DNA of 45,872 nt from a virus: the IMG/VR virus record IMGVR_UViG_3300020202_000106, positions 1 through 45,872 of that record, one strand, 5' to 3'. Shown here piece by piece: positions 39,226 through 45,872 of this stretch. The position numbers were made by a program, and so were the translations under genes. Position 1 is the stretch's first letter, and each line of letters starts with the position of its first letter. Below the pieces are notes generated by a model. It made no database searches and had not been told where the DNA came from. It saw nothing but the letters and a program-made list of their open reading frames with translations.

Positions 39226-40670
39226 GCGCCCCCGTCCGACCGCAAGGCCCAAACATCGAGCACGAACTGGCGAAGCTGGCGAACGACGCCATCGCCGCCG
39301 GGAACGATCCGCAGTACGTCACGGAGACGCTTCGGAAGCAGATCGCCTATTTGCGCCGGTATCCCAAGGTGGCCGCGGACGCCACGGCTGCACTCGCAGA
39401 CGGCCATGCGACGGTCGCCGACATCACGCGGCAGCTCGCCCCGCACGCGGAGGCGGTCGACAATGCACTCCAGGTGCCGGATGCCGAACCGCCCCCGCCC
39501 CAGCATCCCCTGGCGCGGGTCGGTGAAACCGCCGTCCGCCACCTCGCGAACGTCGCCCAGGGGATTCCTGGCGGCAAGCTCGCTCAGACCGGCCTCCGAA
39601 TGCTGACGCGCGGTCAATCGCGCGAGGAGGCCTACGACGACATCACGCGCGACGTCGAGCAGATCCCCGCCGGGGTGAAGTATGCGGAGCGCATTCTCGG
39701 TGGCATTCCTGTGGCGTCCGTCCTACCGGGGAGTGCGATCCAGGCCGGGGCACTCGTCGGCGGCGCGACGGAAGCGCTGAACGCGGATCCTGATGTAGAG
39801 CTCGGGGAGCGTGTGCTACGAACCGGGGCGGGTGCGGCGGGGGGCGGGTTGCTGGGAAAGGGCGCCTCCATGGTCTCCACCGCGGCGCGCTCGCTCGGGG
39901 CCCCGAACACGGCCAAGCTCCTCTTGGGAAAGAATGCCGAGCGAGCAGAAAGCGCCCGACAGCTCTACGGGGCCGCCATGAAGGAGGGGTTGAGCGGCGA
40001 CACGAACACGCCCCAAATCCAACGATTCCTGGCCGAGCCAGACATCGCGGAGATCGTCGCAGAGCTTCAGACCACACGGCAGTTTGACGACCTTCCGGCA
40101 CACGCGCCGGAGATGTTGGACGCCATTTACAAAGTGCTGTCGGATCGCGCGGGCGTGGTCAAGAAAGGGCTCGCGTCGGTAAGTCCCAACCGGCCGAACA
40201 TTGGACGGTTCAAGGGAGAAGACATCCGCGCGGCCCAGCGACAGGCGCTATCAGCCCTACGGGGGTCTCGGTCCTCACCAGGGCCGATGCCCACTTATCC
40301 AAAGGCGGTAGAGGACTTCAGCCAGCGCACCCGGGAGATAGAAGCGATACAGCGCGGGTACGACGTGATCCGCCAGGCCAGCTCGGACTATCTCCCGACT
40401 GCGAAGAACCTCACCCGTAAAGGCCCCGAGGCGTTCCTCGACTGGGCCGCGAAGGCGAGCCCGGAGGAGTTGGCCGCTGCGCGTCAGGGCATCAGTGGGG
40501 GCGTGAAAGCGCAGTTCGGACGCGGCGGTCTCACGATGAAGCCGTACCGCACCGCGCTGGGCGAGGCGCCGGAACTGCTCCGCGCGACGGACACACCAAC
40601 GACCGAATTCCTGCGTCTGCTGCGAAACGCAGGCCTGCTGACCGCCGGCGATCTCGCCTCCCCACCCTGA
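39222..40670 (+). CDS. internal/ejection protein candidate 4, with glycine-rich hydrophobic segment
   Basis: 482 residues. A helical N-terminus (EHELAKLANDAIAAGNDPQY) precedes a long hydrophobic, glycine-rich central part (GGIPVASVLPGSAIQAGALV, TGAGAAGGGLLGKGASMVST) that could insert into membranes during DNA entry, then a helical C-terminal half. ATGA overlap with the previous gene. Typical of the large ejection proteins of podoviruses. Confidence 0.7.
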   Translation: MSAPVRPQGPNIEHELAKLANDAIAAGNDPQYVTETLRKQIAYLRRYPKVAADATAALADGHATVADITRQLAPHAEAVDNALQVPDAEPPPPQHPLARVGETAVRHLANVAQGIPGGKLAQTGLRMLTRGQSREEAYDDITRDVEQIPAGVKYAERILGGIPVASVLPGSAIQAGALVGGATEALNADPDVELGERVLRTGAGAAGGGLLGKGASMVSTAARSLGAPNTAKLLLGKNAERAESARQLYGAAMKEGLSGDTNTPQIQRFLAEPDIAEIVAELQTTRQFDDLPAHAPEMLDAIYKVLSDRAGVVKKGLASVSPNRPNIGRFKGEDIRAAQRQALSALRGSRSSPGPMPTYPKAVEDFSQRTREIEAIQRGYDVIRQASSDYLPTAKNLTRKGPEAFLDWAAKASPEELAAARQGISGGVKAQFGRGGLTMKPYRTALGEAPELLRATDTPTTEFLRLLRNAGLLTAGDLASPP

Positions 40671-40780
40671 CGTCACGAGTCCTCCATGGTAGTCCCGGTG
40701 TCCCCGTCCCTCACCACCCCTTCGCCACGGATCCGACGAGACCATGGCGAGCTGACCCCCGCCGCCCTGTGAGGTCCCCC

Positions 40781-41056
40781 GTGTCCCCTCAGACCAAGAA
40801 GCGCGCCGTCAATGTGACGATCACCTTCGGCGCGATCCTTTCGGCCCTTGCGTGGGGCGCCCCGCGGGCGCTCAACGTCGCTGACCAACGTTACCTCCAG
40901 CGTGACAGCTTTGCGTTGCACCGCGAGTCCCTGGCGCTCCAGCGGCAAGCCGACTCCCTGACGCACGCCGCCGAGTTCCGTGAGATGATGCGGATTCTTA
41001 TGGGGATCGACTCCGCCGCCCGGTGCCGCGCGAATCAGACGGGGTTCTGTCGGTGA
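40781..41056 (+). CDS. TM protein with coiled coil (spanin/holin-like)
   Basis: 91 residues from GTG 40781, with TGAGGT five bases upstream. N-terminal transmembrane helix (VNVTITFGAILSALAWGAP), then a coiled coil (RYLQRDSFALHRESLALQRQ) and a cysteine-containing tail. This is the i-spanin topology, though a holin role is possible. It overlaps the endolysin start. Alternative start GTG 40769. Confidence 0.6.
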   Translation: MSPQTKKRAVNVTITFGAILSALAWGAPRALNVADQRYLQRDSFALHRESLALQRQADSLTHAAEFREMMRILMGIDSAARCRANQTGFCR

Positions 41057-41526
41057 CCCGCGACGACGACGTGATCGCGCTGGCGCGAAAGTTCACGCAC
41101 GTCCGCGAGCGTGGAGGCCAGAACCGCGGCGTCTGGGTGCAAACCATCCAGCAGTTCACCGGCAACAAGCCGCCGGATAGCTGGTGCGCGTCGTTTGTCT
41201 CATTGGTGCTCGGCATCGCGTTTGAGGGCAAGAGCCCGGTTCCGCGGACGGCGAGCTGTGACGTGATCCTCGAGACCGCCCGCGCATCCGGCTGGCTGAC
41301 CGAGACCCCGAGCGTCGGGGATGTCTTTCTCTGCCTCAAGAGCCCGACGGACGCCCATCACACCGGCTTCGTCTCCAAGGTGCTGACCGGCGCGGTGGAG
41401 ACGATTGAAGGCAACTCCAACGCCGACGGCTCCGACAACGGCGACGGCGTCTACGAGCGTACGGGCCCCCACGCCCGGCGCCTCAACCCGGCGAAACTCG
41501 TTTTCGTCCACTACCCGAGGATCTGA
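41053..41526 (+). CDS. CHAP-domain endolysin
   Basis: 157 residues from GTG 41053 (GTGA overlap). CHAP features: catalytic cysteine C45 in DSWCASFVS, histidines H102/H103 in DAHHTGFVS, and ETIEGNSNADG supplying the third polar position. CHAP enzymes cleave the peptide part of peptidoglycan (amidase or endopeptidase). No signal peptide is seen, so a holin is needed for export. Next to small membrane proteins. Confidence 0.9.
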   Translation: MTRDDDVIALARKFTHVRERGGQNRGVWVQTIQQFTGNKPPDSWCASFVSLVLGIAFEGKSPVPRTASCDVILETARASGWLTETPSVGDVFLCLKSPTDAHHTGFVSKVLTGAVETIEGNSNADGSDNGDGVYERTGPHARRLNPAKLVFVHYPRI

Positions 41527-41530
41527 CTCC

Positions 41531-41716
41531 ATGGATCGTCTCATTCGCCTACTCGGCTCCAAGACCGTCATCGGAACTACCGGCGGCATCCTGACGTGGC
41601 TGTCGACCCTGCCCGTGATTGATGCTCACCACGTGATCGGCGGCCTATGTGGTCTCTTGACCGTGGCGGGGATTCGTGACGCCATCGCCAAGATCGAGGA
41701 CGCCATCCGGCGATGA
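41531..41716 (+). CDS. small hydrophobic protein (holin candidate), 61 aa
   Basis: MDRLIRLLGSKTVIGTTGGIL, with transmembrane-prone stretch (VIGTTGGILTWLSTLPVI and GGLCGLLTVAGIRDAIAK), and a charged end. The position just after the endolysin and the size fit a holin. The topology (one or two helices) is not certain. Confidence 0.6.
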   Translation: MDRLIRLLGSKTVIGTTGGILTWLSTLPVIDAHHVIGGLCGLLTVAGIRDAIAKIEDAIRR

Positions 41717-41786
41717 TCCGGCGTTCTCCAATAAAACGGTGATGTCTTGGTCCTTCTCTGGGCGGGACCGCCGTAGCGTGGGGCCT

Positions 41787-41978
41787 ATGCGAATCCTCAT
41801 CCTCCTTCTGGCGCTGGCCTCGGTGGCCTGCGTCGACCGGCTGAACCACCCCACGACGGGCGACTACTGCAAGCCGATCCCGATCGTGCGGTACGACACC
41901 CTCTCGGGCCGGACGGATACGACGTGGGCGTTTCGGGCTGGGTGCTCAGGGCCGATCAACCCGCCGGCTCGCCCCTGA
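41787..41978 (+). CDS. lipoprotein, outer spanin candidate, 63 aa
   Basis: MRILILLLALASVACVDRLNH is a signal peptide with a lipobox (ASVAC) and the lipidated cysteine at position 15. The rest is short, with CK and C residues. Small lipoproteins downstream of an endolysin are typical Rz1-type outer spanins in phages of Gram-negative hosts. The 3' end overlaps the convergent gene at 41956-42234 by 23 bp. Confidence 0.65.
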   Translation: MRILILLLALASVACVDRLNHPTTGDYCKPIPIVRYDTLSGRTDTTWAFRAGCSGPINPPARP

Positions 41979-42234
41979 TGGTCGGGACGGTCTCGGGCGG
42001 CTGCGCTTGGGCGAGCTGCTCCGCGACACGGCGGGGGTGCATCGTTAGGGACTCACCGGGCTTGAAGTGGTAGACGCGCCACTCCCCGGTCCGGGTGTGC
42101 CGGAATCCCCGGACGTCAGGGCGGAGCTTGTCGTCCCAGGGGTCGACGTGAAAATGGCCGCCCATGATGTCCCGCCAGTGGTAGACCTGCCAGACGGCTC
42201 TGCCGGCGTCAGTGAAGTAGGCGCGGACCCTCAT
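41956..42234 (-). CDS. small soluble protein of the minus-strand operon, 92 aa
   Basis: MRVRAYFTDAGRAVWQVYHWRDIMGGHFHVDPWDDKL, aromatic and histidine-rich, then RHTRTGEWRVYHFKPGES. Unrecognised. The start overlaps the stop of the upstream 38-aa membrane protein (ATGA), so it is the last gene of an operon led by an Xre regulator. Confidence 0.65.
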   Translation of the reverse strand: MRVRAYFTDAGRAVWQVYHWRDIMGGHFHVDPWDDKLRPDVRGFRHTRTGEWRVYHFKPGESLTMHPRRVAEQLAQAQPPETVPTIRGEPAG

Positions 42235-42347
42235 TGGGTCCAGCGCCGTTCCTCGCGCTGCTCAACGTACCGCCGTACCCACCGGGCAATTACGTACAAC
42301 GCGGCGACATAGCCAAGGTAGGCCAGCACGACAATCCACGTCGTCAT
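42231..42347 (-). CDS. 38-aa membrane peptide
   Basis: MTTWIVVLAYLGYVAALYVIARWVRRYVEQREERRWTQ: one transmembrane helix, then a basic amphipathic tail. Too short for most gene finders, but its stop overlaps the next gene's start and it lies in a tight run of membrane genes. Function unknown. Confidence 0.55.
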   Translation of the reverse strand: MTTWIVVLAYLGYVAALYVIARWVRRYVEQREERRWTQ

Positions 42348-42351
42348 CGGC

Positions 42352-42603
42352 TTAGTGTCCGAGCCGATCGTGTCGGACGATCCCGGCCCGGATCAGGGCG
42401 GTTTGTCCGGACGAGAAGGCGATCACGGCGATCCAAATGAGCGCGATGGGAACGGCGAGGAGGACGCTCATAACGACTCGTCGCCGCCTGAGCTCCCTGC
42501 CGGTGACCGGCGGGCAGGTGCCGTCACGCGAGTGGAGAGACCGGAGGCGGTCGCAATGATCGCACGGTAGATCGAACCGGTTGAGTCCAACGATGGATTC
42601 CAT
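42352..42603 (-). CDS. membrane protein with CxxC motif, 83 aa
   Basis: The N-terminal half is soluble with CDHC and a further cysteine (possible zinc site). A transmembrane helix (VLLAVPIALIWIAVIAFSS) precedes a polar end. The ATG at 42603 has AGAGGTG upstream. Unrecognised. The middle gene of the minus-strand membrane-protein run. Confidence 0.6.
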   Translation of the reverse strand: MESIVGLNRFDLPCDHCDRLRSLHSRDGTCPPVTGRELRRRRVVMSVLLAVPIALIWIAVIAFSSGQTALIRAGIVRHDRLGH

Positions 42604-42615
42604 GGTCTCGCACCT

Positions 42616-42792
42616 CTAGAGCGAGCGCAGTCGGCGCCGAATGCGTCGACGAACGCGACTCGCCGCCTCCCACAGTCCGAGAATCAGCCCCCCGCCGATC
42701 CGGAGCCAGATCGGACTGAGCAGCACCAGGAGAATGGCATAAACGGTTGCCTCCCACGGGTTCGCAGAGACCCAACGTCCGATGTCCGTCAT
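42616..42792 (-). CDS. small membrane protein with arginine-rich tail, 58 aa
   Basis: MTDIGRWVSANPWEATVYAILLVLLSPIWL carries a transmembrane helix, followed by a possible second (IGGGLILGLWEAA), and ends with arginines (SRVRRRIRRRLRSL) that would remain cytoplasmic. AGGGGACCGGGG precedes the ATG. It could be a holin or an exclusion protein. Lies directly downstream of the Xre gene. Confidence 0.6.
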   Translation of the reverse strand: MTDIGRWVSANPWEATVYAILLVLLSPIWLRIGGGLILGLWEAASRVRRRIRRRLRSL

Positions 42793-42823
42793 CCCCGGTC
42801 CCCTCTCCTCATGGCCGCCGTCC

Positions 42824-43078
42824 TCATGTCACGAAGTAGCTCAGTCGCTTGCGGTACAGCTTGGCGAACTGCGCGAGTTCGATGACGTCGACCCGGCGTT
42901 CCCCGGTCTCGCACTTCGACGTGTAGTTCTTGGTCCGGCCGAGGCGCCGGTCGACCTCTTCCTGTGTCAGTCCGGAGGAGACCCGAGCATCCACCAGGCG
43001 TGCTCGGAACGCCGCGTACTGCTTGGGCATACGGGCTCGGGATCCTGCACGGCGTTGGGGCTTCTTCCGGGGTGGCAT
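42824..43078 (-). CDS. Xre-family HTH regulator heading the minus-strand operon
   Basis: 84 residues (or 68 from the second ATG at 43030). Basic N-terminal tail, then a Cro/C1 HTH: AFRARLVDARVSSGLTQEEV, DRRLGRTKNYTSKCETGERR, VDVIELAQFAKLY. A typical small Xre repressor. Its gene precedes three membrane proteins, so a lysogen- or repressor-controlled operon is likely. The target is probably the intergenic region 43079-43354 or its own operon. Confidence 0.85.
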   Translation of the reverse strand: MPPRKKPQRRAGSRARMPKQYAAFRARLVDARVSSGLTQEEVDRRLGRTKNYTSKCETGERRVDVIELAQFAKLYRKRLSYFVT

Positions 43079-43354
43079 ACCCCGGCGAGTGTCGCCCGCC
43101 TACCCCGATCCCCCAAACAAGGGGAAGACGGCGTTGCCCCATCCGTAACGGTGAACCGATGTCCAGGGCTTGTGTCTCCACGGTGTGACGGACGTACTTG
43201 ACGCGCGGAGTGAACGCTACCAGACTTTCAGGCCCCACCCCGCTCGTTCCGAATCCGGTGACGAGCCCCGCCGCTCCGAGTACGGCCTACCGACTGCCCT
43301 ATTGCCCGCGACGTCGCGGGATGGTAGACTCGACTCCCCGAAAATCCCCCGAAG
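43079..43354. promoter_or_regulatory. divergent intergenic region with 16-bp palindrome in a promoter spacer
   Basis: 276 bp with no gene. A rightward promoter candidate reads TTGCCC (43302-43307), 17-bp spacer, TAGACT (43325-43330). The spacer contains CCCGCGACGTCGCGGG (43305-43320), a perfect 16-bp palindrome that overlaps the -35 box. The transcript would begin near 43336, in the CTCCCCGAAAATCCCCC leader. ACGCTACC at 43214 matches the TAGCGT half-sites of the 2.2-kb operator in reverse. I see no clear promoter for the minus-strand operon. Confidence 0.6.
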
Positions 43355-43630
43355 ATGCTGCCCCCGAGTGGTCCCCCAGCCGCGGCGTTGCGGCGTCCCG
43401 ACGAGCCCCCAATCAGCGGCGTCTTCGCGGCCAATCCCTTCAACCAACCGACCCCGCCGCCGGGGGCGAAGGCGGTGGAGTTGCGGGACCGGGACGGGAA
43501 CACCATCGCGTTCGCGTGGGTGATTCGAGAGCATGGGGACGACTATTTTCGTGAAAGTGCATGGGCGTACTTTGATGGGCGTCAGCGCTTGAGCGCCGCT
43601 ACCGACGTCCCCTTGAAGATCGTGCGCTAG
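43355..43630 (+). CDS. hypothetical protein, 91 aa
   Basis: A proline-rich N-terminus (LPPSGPPAAALRRPDEPP) and a compact part (KAVELRDRDGNTIAFAWVIR, DYFRESAWAYFDGRQRLS). Unrecognised. It has a promoter with a palindromic operator and overlaps the convergent repressor gene by 32 bp at the 3' ends, so expression of one may interfere with the other. Confidence 0.6.
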   Translation: MLPPSGPPAAALRRPDEPPISGVFAANPFNQPTPPPGAKAVELRDRDGNTIAFAWVIREHGDDYFRESAWAYFDGRQRLSAATDVPLKIVR

Positions 43631-44012
43631 ACCGCTCCGCCTTGGCCTTTTCCGGTTTCGGGACTGGGGTTCCCGGAGCGAGATCCCCGGCTTCGACCTG
43701 GCCCGGATAGGTGGCCGGGGCCGGGGCCGCGGATTCGAGGCCGAACGCGAGCCACCCGACATCGACGGCAAGCGCCCTGGCGAGCGCGACCCATTGTGGC
43801 CGCGTTCGGGGCTCTTGCGTGCCCTTCAGCCACCGGGCGATGACCGACGGGTCGTACGGCTCCTCCCGCTTGAGGGACGCCGAGACCGCCCGGCTGATAT
43901 CGGACAGGGTCAACGCCCGCCCGAGCTGCCCCTCCCGATAGTGCCGCGCCACGAACATCCGGCGCGCTAAGTCCGCGTCCACCTTCCCGTCGGGCTTTTC
44001 GTCGTCGGGCAT
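43599..44012 (-). CDS. CI-like HTH repressor, 137 aa
   Basis: An N-terminal Xre-type HTH region (LSDISRAVSASLKREEPYDP, SVIARWLKGTQEPRTRPQWV, ALARALAVDVGWLAFG) is followed by a proline/lysine-rich tail. It lacks the LexA-like peptidase domain, so RecA-driven self-cleavage is not expected. It is divergent from the Cro-like gene at 44118, with a strong shared operator. Probably the main lysogeny repressor. Confidence 0.8.
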   Translation of the reverse strand: MPDDEKPDGKVDADLARRMFVARHYREGQLGRALTLSDISRAVSASLKREEPYDPSVIARWLKGTQEPRTRPQWVALARALAVDVGWLAFGLESAAPAPATYPGQVEAGDLAPGTPVPKPEKAKAERSSARSSRGRR

Positions 44013-44046
44013 TTGTCTGCGACAGAAAAAAGATGGTGGTCAGATA

Positions 44047-44075
44047 TTGACGTGTCACGGGACACGTCATATCTT
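44047..44075 (+). promoter_or_regulatory. repressor/Cro divergent promoter with 22-bp operator
   Basis: TGACGTGTC-ACGG-GACACGTCA (44048-44069) is a perfect 9-bp inverted repeat with a 4-bp centre. It fills the spacer between TTGACG (44047-44052) and TATCTT (44070-44075), 17 bp apart. On the minus strand a symmetric promoter faces the repressor gene. One dimer bound here would block RNA polymerase on the rightward side. Confidence 0.85.
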
Positions 44076-44117
44076 GACTCCTGTAGCCATAAACCGGATT
44101 ACGGAGCCAGTCAAATA

Positions 44118-44348
44118 ATGACTAGCCGTCACAAGGTACTACTGACGCGGCACGACCGCAAAGACCGATTGGGCCACGGGGGGATCAAGGCCGTGGCTGA
44201 GGAGATCGGGGTCGACGCGTCGCTCGTGTCGCGGGTCGTGAACGGGAAGCAGCGACACGACGGGATCGAGACGGCGGTTGCTCGTCGGATCGTCCGGTCG
44301 GCCGACGAGATCGCCTTCCCCCCGCGCGAGCGAAAGCGCGCTGGCTGA
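44118..44348 (+). CDS. Cro-like HTH protein, 76 aa
   Basis: MTSRHKVLLTRHDRKDRLGHGGIKAVAEEIGVDASLVSRVVNGKQR: a clear HTH of the Cro or antirepressor type, followed by DGIETAVARRIVRSADEI. Divergently transcribed from the CI-like gene; the ATG at 44118 is 35 nt after the predicted start of transcription, and ACGGAG lies about 12 bases upstream of it. It likely controls the early switch to lysis. Confidence 0.8.
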   Translation: MTSRHKVLLTRHDRKDRLGHGGIKAVAEEIGVDASLVSRVVNGKQRHDGIETAVARRIVRSADEIAFPPRERKRAG

Positions 44349-44418
44349 GAAGGCCTCCCACGGATTGAGCTGCGCGAGGACGCGCGGCAGGACGTCACCA
44401 ATCAACTCGGGCTCTGGC

Positions 44419-44910
44419 ATGGACCCGAAACAAGCAAGGAACCCTGTGCATCCCAACCAGTTCGACGCGGCCTTGTTGGCGAACGAGGCCCAACCAATCG
44501 ACGAGATCGTGGCGACGTGGTGCAGGCTCATGCTCGCGAACCAGCGGGACATGCCTCACACCCTCCGGCGCATCCTCCACGAAAAGAAGCGAGACGACGC
44601 CTATGCCCGCGGGCGCTCGCCCTTCGACATGTGGGAGACGCTGCTCGACGCGGCGCAGTACGCCGAGCCCCACGCGGCGCTGTGGGGACCGGAAGCGATG
44701 CGCGGCCGGCTCCTGGTCACGCTGCCCCGCCCCTCGATCTGCATGGTCGACGTGATCGACCTGGAGAACGACGCCAACGCGAACGCGGACCTGTGGGAGC
44801 GGCGGTATCTGCGGGACCGCTCGCGGTCGAGGAAGGAAGGGCTGGAGTACGCGTGGCTCCGGCAGCTCGCGCTGACCCGGTGGGGTCTCGACGGGCTCAA
44901 GGTGGCGTAG
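44419..44910 (+). CDS. hypothetical early protein, 163 aa
   Basis: MDPKQARNPVHPNQFDAALL, then helices (PIDEIVATWCRLMLANQRDM, PFDMWETLLDAAQYAEPH) and acidic/basic C-terminal region (DLENDANANADLWERRYLRD). Unrecognised. Second gene of the rightward operon after Cro. Start at 44419 is preferred over 44278, since the upstream part overlaps the Cro gene and lacks a start signal. Confidence 0.6.
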   Translation: MDPKQARNPVHPNQFDAALLANEAQPIDEIVATWCRLMLANQRDMPHTLRRILHEKKRDDAYARGRSPFDMWETLLDAAQYAEPHAALWGPEAMRGRLLVTLPRPSICMVDVIDLENDANANADLWERRYLRDRSRSRKEGLEYAWLRQLALTRWGLDGLKVA

Positions 44911-44938
44911 GTAACCCTCACCCAAGCGAGGATAGGAA

Positions 44939-45337
44939 ATGGAGTACTTCGGCAACGTGCAGGCGAACCACTTCCCCGGGATCAGCGGCGGGACTCTTCG
45001 GTCGGCCGTCCCCGCAACGAACCCCACGACCTCCTCGACACTTGACGTGATCGACAAGGAGACTCGATCGGCGCTCGGTGAGGCGGACGCGCTGGTCACG
45101 CGGGTGCGGCGGCTCGCTGATGCGATCTACGGCGAGCGGCCGGAGACGGCCGGGGCGAACGCAAAACCCGGGGCGAACGCAAAACCCGGGGCGAACGCAA
45201 AACCCGGGGCGAACGCAAAACCCGGGGTATACGATCCGGCGCCGGGTCGGGTCAGCTCCATCCTCGACGCTCAGGCTCAGTTACGCTCCTGCCTCGACGC
45301 GCTCAGCTCGCAGATCGCACGTCTCGAAGGGCTGTAA
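44939..45337 (+). CDS. early protein with GANAKP repeats, 132 aa
   Basis: An N-terminal folded region (MEYFGNVQANHFPGISGGTL) and helix (ETRSALGEADALVTRVRRLA) lead to four exact copies of GANAKP (encoded by an 18-bp tandem repeat), then a second helix (SSILDAQAQLRSCLDALSSQ). The repeat is a flexible linker between two helices. GGATAGGAA precedes the ATG. Unrecognised. Confidence 0.65.
   Translation: MEYFGNVQANHFPGISGGTLRSAVPATNPTTSSTLDVIDKETRSALGEADALVTRVRRLADAIYGERPETAGANAKPGANAKPGANAKPGANAKPGVYDPAPGRVSSILDAQAQLRSCLDALSSQIARLEGL
45152..45223 (+). repeat. four perfect 18-bp tandem repeats
   Basis: GGGGCGAACGCAAAACCC occurs four times without interruption (45152-45169, 45170-45187, 45188-45205, 45206-45223), encoding GANAKP four times. 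Exact identity shows recent slippage or selection for the DNA sequence. Confidence 0.9.
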
Positions 45338-45416
45338 ACGCAAGCGCCGCCCCCTCAAGCGGTCGTGGCGACGACCTCGGGGACGGCGACAAACCCTGCA
45401 CCACGGAATCTATCCC

Positions 45417-45635
45417 ATGTCTCTCCCGCAGCAAGAGCCCGCAGAGAACGGACCGGCCGCAAGCATTATCGCGAAAGCGGCGAAGTACGCGCGCCGACTG
45501 GCTGACGGGTCGTCGTTCACCAGCCTCCCGCTCACCGACGAGGAAGCGGCATACCTCGCGTCCCTCCCCTCCTCAGAGGTCTCGGGGCTGTCCAGTGCTG
45601 GTGTCTCCGGCGTAGAGGAGACGAGCCATGCCTGA
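45417..45635 (+). CDS. small helical protein, 72 aa
   Basis: MSLPQQEPAENGPAASIIAKAAKYARRLAD then a serine-rich C-terminus. Unrecognised. Weak ribosome binding site. Overlaps the next gene by 8 bp. Confidence 0.55.
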   Translation: MSLPQQEPAENGPAASIIAKAAKYARRLADGSSFTSLPLTDEEAAYLASLPSSEVSGLSSAGVSGVEETSHA

Positions 45636-45855
45636 GACGATCACCCGCTATGTCGCCCTGGCGCCCCACGGCGGGGACGTGAGCACCGACGAGCCGACGC
45701 ACAACGCGTGGCTCGATGAACTGATGGGCTTCCCGATCTGCGGCGTCGTGGAGGTGGAGGGCGACTGCGCCCCCGAGGGTGTGGTGCCCGATGAACCGGC
45801 CGTCGTTCACGCCTACCGGGTCGTCGTCGCGATGGGAGGGCACCATGGCCGGTGA
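45628..45855 (+). CDS. small hypothetical protein, 75 aa
   Basis: MPETITRYVALAPHGGDVST, then DELMGFPICGVVEVEGDCAP and a beta-rich end (VVHAYRVVVAMGGHHGR). Unrecognised. Its stop (45853-45855) lies inside the gene starting at 45845 that crosses the junction. GGAG in GTAGAGGAGACG precedes the start. Confidence 0.6.
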   Translation: MPETITRYVALAPHGGDVSTDEPTHNAWLDELMGFPICGVVEVEGDCAPEGVVPDEPAVVHAYRVVVAMGGHHGR

Positions 45856-45872
45856 TACGTCTCCCCGAGAGG
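45845..45872 (+). CDS. start of the junction-crossing early gene (partial)
   Basis: ATG at 45845, with GGGAGGG four bases upstream, opens a frame (MAGDTSPRE...) that runs into the terminal 14-bp repeat and, at the left end, continues in frame to the stop at 769. This is the likely true start of that gene. The right-hand fragment overlaps the stop of the upstream gene by 11 bp. Confidence 0.7.
45859..45872. repeat. 14-bp terminal repeat, right copy
   Basis: Identical to bases 1-14; see the left copy. The sequence is in the coding part of the junction-crossing gene. Confidence 0.85.

Noticed and set aside
42782-43201. Plus-strand open frame opposite the Xre gene
   Set aside because: Antisense to a clear HTH protein and of low-complexity composition.
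43170-43554. Two overlapping plus-strand frames across the 43.2-43.5 kb region
   Set aside because: They cover the promoter palindrome and overlap the better supported gene at 43355; arginine/proline-rich shadow frames.
45152-45223. CRISPR array
   Set aside because: Repeats are contiguous and in frame with no spacers; a coding tandem repeat.

Overview
The window is an essentially complete genome of a temperate, short-tailed (P22-like podovirus) phage of a GC-rich bacterium. The first and last 14 bases are identical, and joining them gives one continuous reading frame with a strong ribosome binding site, so the map is very probably circular (or circularly permuted) with about 45,858 unique bases. 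The host cannot be named. Sigma70-like promoters, a lipoprotein next to the endolysin and a beta-helix tailspike suggest a Gram-negative host. The attachment site carries the 3' half of a tRNA-Leu (anticodon UAG) gene.

Layout. 44.0-45.9 kb plus 0-7.6 kb: regulators and early genes. A divergent repressor/Cro-like pair meets at a strong operator (44.05 kb). A rightward run of small genes crosses the junction. A second short Xre repressor on the minus strand faces a TTGACA-N17-TATATT promoter (2.2 kb). Then come a Rad52-type annealing protein, a ParB-like protein, an excisionase candidate and a tyrosine integrase. 7.6-7.95 kb: attachment region. 7.95-16.5 kb: Nudix hydrolase, small zinc-binding proteins, HNH nucleases, a replication initiator with iteron-like heptamers inside its gene, a helicase-loader-like protein, a minus-strand HExxH metallohydrolase and a RusA-type resolvase. 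17.0-20.5 kb: a compact cassette of GT4 glycosyltransferase, TPR/glycosyltransferase and FkbM methyltransferase, followed by a LuxR-type HTH gene.

20.9-40.7 kb: packaging and virion genes in P22-like order (small and large terminase, fibre-like protein, portal, scaffold, capsid, head-tail adaptor, stabilisation protein, tailspike, four ejection or internal protein candidates). There is no tape measure and no tail tube or sheath gene. 40.8-42.0 kb: lysis genes (TM/coiled-coil protein, CHAP endolysin, small TM protein, lipoprotein). 42.0-43.1 kb: a minus-strand operon led by an Xre regulator and followed by three small membrane proteins and one soluble protein, which is a candidate lysogen-expressed exclusion locus.

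Recurrent features are short hairpins whose 3' arm is the Shine-Dalgarno of the next gene, stop/start overlaps (ATGA, TGATG, GTGA) at most gene junctions, and an attP lying in the middle of the early transcription unit, so that integration should separate the early promoter from the replication genes. No polymerase, primase or replicative helicase gene was found, so replication probably recruits host enzymes.
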